Below, piece by piece: positions 14,717 through 20,723 of a stretch of 20,723 nucleotides of DNA. The number at the start of each line of letters is the position of its first letter. Position 1 is the stretch's first letter. Origin of the DNA: an uncultured Bacteroidales bacterium (GTDB taxonomy: Bacteria > Bacteroidota > Bacteroidia > Bacteroidales > Paludibacteraceae); NCBI GenBank assembly GCA_937892015.1, contig CALAUY010000180.1, positions 1-20,723 on the forward strand, in the 5' to 3' direction. The position numbers and the translations under genes are program-made. Below the pieces are notes generated by a model that ran no database searches, was not told the origin of the DNA, and worked only from the letters and a program-made list of their open reading frames with translations.

Positions 14717-16135
14717 TTATTTTCTTCGTTGCAAAAGTACCACATTCTCAACGTGTTGCGTGTGTGGGAACATGTCCACCGGTTGCACGGCCATCACCTT
14801 GTAGTCGTTGTCCATCAGTTGCAAGTCGCGTGCTTGCGTGGCAGGGTTGCAACTGACGTACACAACGCGCTCGGGTGCAGCGAAGAGAATGGTCCGAACG
14901 ACATCCTCGTCCATACCGGCTCGCGGCGGGTCTGTGATAATCACGTTCGGTCGCCCGTATTGCTCGATGAACGCTTTGTCGAGCACTTTTTTCATGTCAC
15001 CGGCGAAGAAAAGGGTGTTGTCGATATGGTTGAATGCGGCATTGAGTCGTGCGTCCTCAATGGCCTCTGGAACGTACTCTATACCAATCACTTGTCGCGC
15101 TTGGGATGCCACGAACTGCGCAATCGTGCCGGTGCCGGTATAGAGGTCGTAAACAAGTTCATTGCCTGTCAGCCCCGCGTACGCGCGCACGACCTTATAT
15201 AATGTGTACGCTTGTTCTGTGTTGGTTTGGTAGAACGATTTCGGCCCTACTTTGAAGCGCAAGTTCTCCATCGTCTCAATGATGTGGTCTTGCCCGTAGT
15301 ACGTGTGCAGTTCGAGGTCTCCGATGGTGTCGTTGTATTTCTCGTTGAGCACCCAGATGAGTGCCGTCACCTCGGGGAACTGCCGGTGTACGGCTTCTAA
15401 CAGTGCGTCCCGTTCGGCCGGCCGGTCTTCAGCGAAAGCGATGGTGACCATTATCTCGCCCTTCTCGTTGCTGCGAAGGATGAGCGTGCGGAGAAAACCG
15501 CTGTGTTCGCGCTCGTTGTAGAACGTCAAAGCATGGTCGCGGCCGTACCGGCGAAGAAAATTGCGGATGCGGTTGTTGATGTCCGGCATCAGGTGACACT
15601 CCTCAATATCCAGCACTTTGTCGAAACTGCCCGGAGCGTGAAAACCCAGCGCACAACTCTTGTCCACGTACTCAAGACCGCCGGCCGCACGGATAACCTC
15701 CCATGAGAGCCATTTCTTGTCGGAGAAACTGAACTCCAGTTTATTACGGTACTCGTACTCGTTGGCAGAACCCAGTATGGGACTAATGTTCGGCAGTTCC
15801 ACTTTGCCGATGCGGGTCAGGTTGTCCACCACTTGTTGCTGTTTATATCGCAACTGCTCTGAGTAGGGCAGAATCTGCCATTTGCATCCACCACACTCGC
15901 CGAAATGCTTGCATCGCGCCTCACAGCGGCGTTCAGACGGGCGTTTGAGCCTTTCCACACGCGCCTCCATGAACGAATGTTTCTTGCGTGTTATCTGCAA
16001 GTCAACGATGTCGCCGGGCACGCAGAATGGCACAAAAACAACGCAGTCATCGATGCGGCAGAGTGCTTTTCCTTCGGCCGCAACGCCCGTTATCTCTACG
16101 TCCTCGAACAGTGGAAGCGGTTTTTTCTTACTCAT
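14717..16135 (-). CDS. rlmD: 23S rRNA (uracil-5-)-methyltransferase, RlmD/RumA family
   Basis: SAM-dependent methyltransferase expected to make m5U in 23S rRNA (m5U1939 in E. coli numbering). The 472-residue product has an N-terminal TRAM-like RNA-binding domain (about 10-65). The [4Fe-4S] ligands are Cys75-x5-Cys81-x2-Cys84 plus Cys180 in DIEECHLM, matching the spacing in E. coli RumA. The SAM-binding motif is YDLYTGTGTI (329-338), followed by DPPR (402-405), the catalytic nucleophile Cys429 in YVSCNPAT and the general base Glu463 in HVENV. Members of this family in Bacteroidetes can also be TrmA/RlmC-like paralogues, so the exact target base is inferred. The start overlaps the end of the upstream amidase gene by 8 nt, and the subtilase follows after 6 bp. 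Confidence 0.92.
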   Translation of the reverse strand: MSKKKPLPLFEDVEITGVAAEGKALCRIDDCVVFVPFCVPGDIVDLQITRKKHSFMEARVERLKRPSERRCEARCKHFGECGGCKWQILPYSEQLRYKQQQVVDNLTRIGKVELPNISPILGSANEYEYRNKLEFSFSDKKWLSWEVIRAAGGLEYVDKSCALGFHAPGSFDKVLDIEECHLMPDINNRIRNFLRRYGRDHALTFYNEREHSGFLRTLILRSNEKGEIMVTIAFAEDRPAERDALLEAVHRQFPEVTALIWVLNEKYNDTIGDLELHTYYGQDHIIETMENLRFKVGPKSFYQTNTEQAYTLYKVVRAYAGLTGNELVYDLYTGTGTIAQFVASQARQVIGIEYVPEAIEDARLNAAFNHIDNTLFFAGDMKKVLDKAFIEQYGRPNVIITDPPRAGMDEDVVRTILFAAPERVVYVSCNPATQARDLQLMDNDYKVMAVQPVDMFPHTQHVENVVLLQRRK

Positions 16136-19100
16136 GCGTTAGTAGCCACTTCATTGCGGCGGTGTATAGTGGTTCAAACTCTGTGACACTCTCCAGCGGG
16201 AAACAGAAAATCAGTTGTTTATGTCCATCGGCCTCGTACTGAACGCCTGCACCGAGTCCGCTGTCGTCGAACCTCGCAGCGAAACGGGCCTTGTCGCCGA
16301 CAGGACGTATAGCGTCGGGGTTCTCCACGGGCAAGATGGTCGGGTTCTGCTCCATAACGAGCTGTGAACCAATCGTCTGCATAGCAGGCAGATGCGTTAC
16401 GATATGTCCCGAACGTGTGGCGTGATGCGTACGGTACTCGTAGTGCAGCACCTCTTTGGTAAAAGCTTTGTCGGTGGTGCTGCGCATGTCTGTGCCCACG
16501 TATGCTCCCGAACAGAGCAGTGCGCCCTTGTAGGTACGCAGCGCAGCTTGCAGTTCGGGCGTAAACGTCTTGAAGTCAATCAGTTGTTTGTTTATGCCGA
16601 GCGTTGTCTCTTTCTGTTTGCCGAAGATGAGGTCAACCGCATCGATGCCTGCCAAACGAGCACTATCGACAGCAGATGCAGCGCAACTGACGAACGAGTA
16701 GCCCATCTGTTGCAGTACGCGCCCGTGCATCACGGGATAATCGAACGTGTTGCCGGCCTCAGTCTCTTTCGCTTTGTCGGCATAGCAAGCCCCGAAACCC
16801 GCGTCATCATCGCTGGTCCACGGCGTGGCACGGTCGAAATCGTACTCCGCGCCGATGTATATCACATCTTTCTTGTACGCCACAGGGAAACTGTTGGTCG
16901 CAAAGCCCGCCATCTCGTCAGTGTTCACCATCGCTTCGGGCGCGCCTACTCGAGTGAACCCGTTAACAATCAGCACATTGCCTTTCTCTTTAGGCGCTTT
17001 ATATACACTCAGCACTTCGCTCGGGAACGAGATACCGCCGGCGTTACCTGCCACCACACGAAAATCGTAACGTTTGCCCTTCTCCACCGCTACGCGCGCT
17101 TCGGGTGTCTCGATACGCTGACCATTATCCCAATCGCTGTCGTTGATACGCGTATATAGAACGAAGAACTCCGGCTCGGCGGTTGTTTCGAGCGAGTCCG
17201 ACACCGGTGTCCAACGGAGTAGCGCATCGCCATCTTGCCATTGCGCAGCAAAATCTTTGACCGGCAGTGGTTGCACCACGTACGGTGTGTCGTATTGTTC
17301 GTGCAAGAACCGCAGCATCCCCTTGTAGATGGCGCGACTGACGCTGAAGCGGAAACGCGGGTCGAGTCCGTACTGCATGTCCGCGAAATTCTGATGGCTG
17401 AGTAGCTCGAGCAGTACTGCCGGCACTTTGGGCACGCGCGCTTCCGAATAGCTGGAGTTGTTGAGCATGCGGCGCGTCCACTCGGGCGCATAGAGTGTGC
17501 GTATGTCATTCACAATCTGTGTCTGCATGTAGTCGCAGTAGTCGCGGCTCTTGCTCTGACTGGCACCATTGGGGAAAACGGTATCTTTGTCGTTGTCGAA
17601 ATCGGTGTATATGGCCAGTGTCCCGACGATAGAGTCTTTCTTGATGTTGCCCGCGTCGGTGTGGAAAGCGAGACTGAGCGTCACGGGGATATGTTGCCCC
17701 TCTTGTTTAGGATTGGCACTACTGCCACCTGCGAGCCAATTGACCCATGAGCCGCGCGAAGCATAATCGTCGATGTAGTCGTTTTTCGTGCCCGTGTAGT
17801 TATAGACGCTGTCGGGTACACCGCTGTACTGCATCCAGTAGCGCGCGCCCTCTATCCAGCGCGGAAAACCGCTGACGGTGGCTCCTTCTTGCGCTGCGGC
17901 CAAGAGCACTTCATCGGCTTTCGAGACGTTCTTGCGCTTATTAGCCTGATTCGTTCCCTCTTTGGCAGACGGCACGTTTTCAATCGATTCGGGTTGCGGA
18001 TAACGGGCTACACAACCCCATCCTCCACCGAACTTCACCGCATCGGCCGTCACCACTTTGCCGGAACGTCCCTCACTACTCAACCGCACGTAATTGTGCG
18101 CGGGGTCGGTAGAGAAATCGAACGTGCCGAGATACACCCACATACTTCCTCCCATGCACTGATTGACGTCGAAACGCGTCTCAATGCCGCGGTGGCACAC
18201 GGTGTACTGTGCCGCATCGGTCGAGTTGCTCAACGTCTTGTAGCTCACGTACACCGCATATTCGCCGCTTTCAGGCAGGCGTGGCATGTACGTCAGTGAA
18301 CCGCCGTTCGTGCAGGGTTTATAGGCGTATCCGCCATGCGTGAACGGGTTGGCATCATCGAGTAGCACATCGCCGAAAGGTCCCCAACCATCACTCGACA
18401 CACTCACCCATTCGCCGTCTGTCAGCGTCTCGCGGTCATCAACAATCACCTCGTGGAGTTGCGTGTCACGCTCGCGCGGTTGGAGCACTACAGCCCCGGC
18501 GTTCTCCAACATCGGCACTAAGAAAGGCATGGTGTAACCCGTTGTGTATAAGTCTTCTACGGTGGTCAGTAGCTTAGCGCGTTGCCACAACCAACGGTCT
18601 TCTTTTTGGTTGAAATAAACGCCGTGACTGCCCCAAAGAGCGATATGTTCGCCTTGTAGTCCCGACGTGACCATGTAGGGCAGGCTCGTGTTCTTTGTCA
18701 GCGGTTTACTTTTCTTCAGTTGGTAGGGAACACGCTGAATATCAGCGTCCGGCAACGGACTATCCTCACTGCGCCGGAACGAAGTCACCAATCGACTTAT
18801 CTCGTGCTTGCGGTCATCGCAATAGATGCGAACAGTGCCGTTCGGGCGCCCCAGAACCAACTGACTCACAGTCTGATACAAGTAACGTACGCTCTCGTCG
18901 GAGAAAGGGATGGTGCTCAGTTGGCGTGATGCGAACACCTCTACCAGCTTGTCGTTCTTCACTTTCACCGTGCTCACTTTGATCCGACCGACTGTCGCTT
19001 GCCGCGAGGCAAATGCCGTGAGCGTATCTGCCACTGCGCTCTTGTCAAACGCCACCACTTGCTTGTTCGCTGCCATCAGTGACCCGCTTGCCATACGCTG

Positions 19101-19190
19101 TTGCCCGCTCGTGAGATTCAGTAACCCGTTCGTCAGACCCATGCCGCCAAACAACAATCCCACTACCAAACACAAAATTCGTTTTCTCAT
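16128..19190 (-). CDS. Multidomain N-acetylmuramoyl-L-alanine amidase-like protein with golvesin-type domain
   Basis: A 1020-residue exported protein with an N-terminal hydrophobic signal. An Amidase_3-like fold appears in two parts: GSHGVYFN (His189) with VEDLYTTGYTMPFL (Glu212) and VLQPRERDTQ, then SLAFHTDAG (His510) with VLLELLSHQN (Glu595). These are the three zinc ligands and catalytic Glu expected for this zinc amidase family. Between them, about 265-390, lies a beta-sandwich like the golvesin C-terminal domain (SDGWGPFGD ... AVYVSYK ... YVRLSSEG ... ADAVKFGG). A fibronectin III-like domain follows (about 645-730), then a C-terminal part with VLIVNGF and GALLCSGAYVGTD, like a DJ-1/GATase-type fold. 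Databases often label such proteins xanthan lyase; peptidoglycan hydrolysis is the better motif-based guess. First gene of an operon with rlmD and the subtilase. Confidence 0.82.
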   Translation of the reverse strand: MRKRILCLVVGLLFGGMGLTNGLLNLTSGQQRMASGSLMAANKQVVAFDKSAVADTLTAFASRQATVGRIKVSTVKVKNDKLVEVFASRQLSTIPFSDESVRYLYQTVSQLVLGRPNGTVRIYCDDRKHEISRLVTSFRRSEDSPLPDADIQRVPYQLKKSKPLTKNTSLPYMVTSGLQGEHIALWGSHGVYFNQKEDRWLWQRAKLLTTVEDLYTTGYTMPFLVPMLENAGAVVLQPRERDTQLHEVIVDDRETLTDGEWVSVSSDGWGPFGDVLLDDANPFTHGGYAYKPCTNGGSLTYMPRLPESGEYAVYVSYKTLSNSTDAAQYTVCHRGIETRFDVNQCMGGSMWVYLGTFDFSTDPAHNYVRLSSEGRSGKVVTADAVKFGGGWGCVARYPQPESIENVPSAKEGTNQANKRKNVSKADEVLLAAAQEGATVSGFPRWIEGARYWMQYSGVPDSVYNYTGTKNDYIDDYASRGSWVNWLAGGSSANPKQEGQHIPVTLSLAFHTDAGNIKKDSIVGTLAIYTDFDNDKDTVFPNGASQSKSRDYCDYMQTQIVNDIRTLYAPEWTRRMLNNSSYSEARVPKVPAVLLELLSHQNFADMQYGLDPRFRFSVSRAIYKGMLRFLHEQYDTPYVVQPLPVKDFAAQWQDGDALLRWTPVSDSLETTAEPEFFVLYTRINDSDWDNGQRIETPEARVAVEKGKRYDFRVVAGNAGGISFPSEVLSVYKAPKEKGNVLIVNGFTRVGAPEAMVNTDEMAGFATNSFPVAYKKDVIYIGAEYDFDRATPWTSDDDAGFGACYADKAKETEAGNTFDYPVMHGRVLQQMGYSFVSCAASAVDSARLAGIDAVDLIFGKQKETTLGINKQLIDFKTFTPELQAALRTYKGALLCSGAYVGTDMRSTTDKAFTKEVLHYEYRTHHATRSGHIVTHLPAMQTIGSQLVMEQNPTILPVENPDAIRPVGDKARFAARFDDSGLGAGVQYEADGHKQLIFCFPLESVTEFEPLYTAAMKWLLTHE

Positions 19191-19204
19191 ATATTTGTAT
19201 ATTG

Positions 19205-19249
19205 CTTTGTTTCTTTCGTTGCTTTTGTTACTTTGTTTCTTTCGTTGCT
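19205..19249 (-). repeat. Tandem 19-nt direct repeat in the leader of the amidase-like gene
   Basis: CTTTGTTTCTTTCGTTGCT occurs perfectly at 19205-19223 and 19231-19249, a 26-nt period. On the mRNA (minus strand) it is purine-rich, reading AGCAACGAAAGAAACAAAG twice, and ends 15 nt before the ATG. It lies between the predicted promoter and the start codon. Confidence 0.85.
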
Positions 19250-19275
19250 AAAAACTTAAAAACTCTTTCGGGCTG

Positions 19276-19307
19276 CAAAGTTACAAAAAATTTTTGATAT
19301 ATGCAAA
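19276..19307 (-). promoter_or_regulatory. Promoter of the amidase-rlmD-subtilase operon
   Basis: On the minus strand TTTG (19304-19307), a 20 bp spacer and TAACTTTG (19276-19283) match the Bacteroidetes consensus, followed by CAGCC. The spacer contains ATATCAAAAA at the same distance from the -7 box as in the promoters near 11858 and 13531. The leader is about 80 nt. Confidence 0.83.
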
Positions 19308-19312
19308 TAAAA

Positions 19313-19359
19313 AACACCAAAACGAACTCAAAAGGGCAAAAAAGGGCATTTTTGGTGTT
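19313..19359 (-). terminator. Probable terminator of the ATPase gene
   Basis: AACACCAAAA (19313-19322) pairs perfectly with TTTTGGTGTT (19350-19359), giving a 10 bp stem with a 27-nt loop. On the minus strand it is followed by TTTTTTATTTG, whose end is the -33 TTTG of the next promoter. The loop carries two AAAAGGGC copies. The large loop lowers confidence. Confidence 0.5.
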
Positions 19360-19415
19360 GTTTTGCCACTGCTCTTTTGTGTTTGTATTCTCGTGCCATT
19401 GTCAGTTATCGGAAT

Positions 19416-20723
19416 TTATTTGGCAAGAATTTCTTTTGCCATTCGCGCAAGTTCCTCGGTGTCTATTGGCTCTAAAACGACCTGCTCCGGCTTCGGGTCG
19501 AGCAAGAACTGCATATAGGTTGGCAGCGTCAGCAAGCGTCCTTCTCGACCGATATTATAGTCGCCGAACTTGATGATACGCTTTACCTGATACTTCTCCG
19601 GATGTGCCAGCACCGTCTTGGAACTCTTGGCCTGTGCAGATCTCGCCTTGACCTCAAGGGGCACACACTCTCCCTGCATCCTCACCAGAAAGTCCAACTC
19701 CAGACCGGAGTCCTTCTGGAAATAATACAGGTTTTGGGCTTTCTTATGAAGCGTGTCGGCCATCAGGTTCTCGAAAATAGCCCCCTTAAATCCGCCCAGG
19801 TTGCCTTGAAGAATGTCGGCTCGTGTGCCGGCCCCCAGCATTTCAACGAGCAGACCTATGTCGGTTATATACACCTTAAACACATTCTCTTTCGCATTTC
19901 CCTCCATTGGCAGCCCCGTGATGTCTGTATTGTAGCAGCGACAGATGATACCGGCATCCTCTAACCATTGCAACGACCCCAAGTAGGTGTCGCTCCTGCC
20001 ACCGGGCTTCACTTTATTATACTGGAACTTCTTGTTCTCCTTGGCCAACTGCTTGGGAATGGAGTTGAAGCATTCGCGGATATGCGGCTTGTCCTTATCG
20101 GGCGCATACTTCACCATATCGTCGCGATACTCTTTCAGAATCGATTTATAGACCCGGCTCACCGCATTCATGTTGTTAGTAGAAAGAAAGGCGTTTACAG
20201 CTTCAGGAAGTCCACCAACTACCACGTAGCGATTTAGCAGTTGCTTCATTGCGATGTGAATGCCCGCAGGAACAGGCGACTCCTCCCGATAGAATGTCTT
20301 CAGTGCCTCAATAACGTTCTCGCTCACGCTATTGGCCCACAAGAATTCCTCGAAGTCCAGCGGATACATCTCAATGATGTCTTCCGAACCTACCGGGACA
20401 GAGTTGATACCGAAGTCTCTCTGACTTGTCAGTTTACGGCGTTTCTTCTTCTCGTCACCATACCCCTGAACACCCAGCAACGAGCCGGTGGCAATCACAT
20501 CGAAACGCCCGTCCTCCTTGAAAAACTTTAGGGATGTCCGGGCTTCGGGACATTCCTGAATCTCGTCGAAGATAAAGCATGTGCTGCCCGGCGAAAACGT
20601 GACACCCTTTATCTGAATGGAGAGGTTGAGCAGGATATCATCGACAGCCTTGCTTCCCACAAACGCATTGATGCGCTCCGGCTGCTTGATGAAATTAATG
20701 TAAACAACCGTCTTGTAGTTGGC
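19416..20723 (-). CDS. AAA-type ATPase with DUF4143 C-terminal domain (5' end cut by window edge)
   Basis: The frame is open to the right edge, giving 435 visible codons and no credible start in the window; the GTG at 20660 falls inside the ATPase fold. Visible marks are VVYINF near the edge (strand 2), CFIFDEIQECP (Walker B with DE), VIATGSLLG (sensor-type Ser) and EDIIEMYPLDFEEFLWA, all typical of the ATPase family that carries DUF4143. The C-terminal part has GAIFENLMADTL, LYYFQKDSGLELDFLV and PLEVKA, which resembles a PD-(D/E)XK-like core. The Walker A lysine is off-window. These proteins are common in Bacteroidetes, in many copies, and their role is not settled. A hairpin and T-run follow the stop. 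Confidence 0.9.
   Translation of the reverse strand, partial: ANYKTVVYINFIKQPERINAFVGSKAVDDILLNLSIQIKGVTFSPGSTCFIFDEIQECPEARTSLKFFKEDGRFDVIATGSLLGVQGYGDEKKKRRKLTSQRDFGINSVPVGSEDIIEMYPLDFEEFLWANSVSENVIEALKTFYREESPVPAGIHIAMKQLLNRYVVVGGLPEAVNAFLSTNNMNAVSRVYKSILKEYRDDMVKYAPDKDKPHIRECFNSIPKQLAKENKKFQYNKVKPGGRSDTYLGSLQWLEDAGIICRCYNTDITGLPMEGNAKENVFKVYITDIGLLVEMLGAGTRADILQGNLGGFKGAIFENLMADTLHKKAQNLYYFQKDSGLELDFLVRMQGECVPLEVKARSAQAKSSKTVLAHPEKYQVKRIIKFGDYNIGREGRLLTLPTYMQFLLDPKPEQVVLEPIDTEELARMAKEILAK

Noticed and set aside
16392..17159. A 255-codon plus-strand frame inside the amidase-like gene
   Set aside because: It is a shadow of a strong coding frame with amidase and fibronectin features, and its translation has no recognisable motif.
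19191..19415. CRISPR-like or mobile-element remnant in the repeat-bearing gap
   Set aside because: Only two direct-repeat units and one hairpin are present, with no spacers, terminal inverted repeats or target duplication; promoter, leader and terminator explain the gap.

Overview
The window looks like a core-genome segment of a Bacteroidales bacterium, probably Prevotella-like, with mid-range GC. The evidence is Bacteroidetes-type promoters (TTTG, a spacer of about 20 bp, then TAnnTTTG), Bacteroidetes-only protein families (DUF5723-like barrel, Wzi-like barrel, golvesin-domain amidase, small RGIGCVQSQD membrane protein), lipoproteins, and AT-rich gaps between GC-richer genes. I see no insertion sequence, phage, integrase, CRISPR array, tRNA or ribosomal RNA.

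Left part, minus strand: the first 62 codons of murB (cut by the left edge) and an upstream lipoprotein gene. From 1234 a plus-strand run reads pheS, an 80-residue membrane protein overlapping pheS, an OmpH/Skp-like chaperone, a phosphoglycosyl transferase of unusual architecture, a Wzi-like outer-membrane barrel, and a BASS-like transporter. Gaps are 40 bp or less and several genes overlap, so 1234-7526 could be one transcription unit combining translation, envelope biogenesis and surface-glycan assembly.

The rest is on the minus strand. The transporter runs tail-to-tail into ftsY (SRP receptor) with a 53 bp overlap. Upstream of ftsY are a DUF5723-like barrel and a 595-residue lipoprotein of unknown role, sharing one clear promoter. 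Next comes a RecD-like SF1 helicase. Just upstream of it is what I read as the SRP RNA gene (ffs, about 13418-13519), with its own promoter, terminal stem, T-run and an apical loop that is not the usual GGAA tetraloop. Beyond it is an operon of a 1020-residue cell-wall amidase-like protein, rlmD, and a compact subtilase lacking a prodomain. The right edge cuts an AAA/DUF4143 ATPase.

Three minus-strand promoters (near 11858, 13531 and 19276) are strikingly alike: besides TTTG and TAAYTTTG they share an ATRTCAAAAA block at a fixed distance. Two of them sit directly against the hairpin and T-run ending the preceding gene. No clear novel defence or mobile system is present. The best leads are the SRP RNA with variant loop and its tight junction with the helicase, the phosphoglycosyl transferase architecture with its Wzi and transporter partners, the split amidase, and the shared promoter block.
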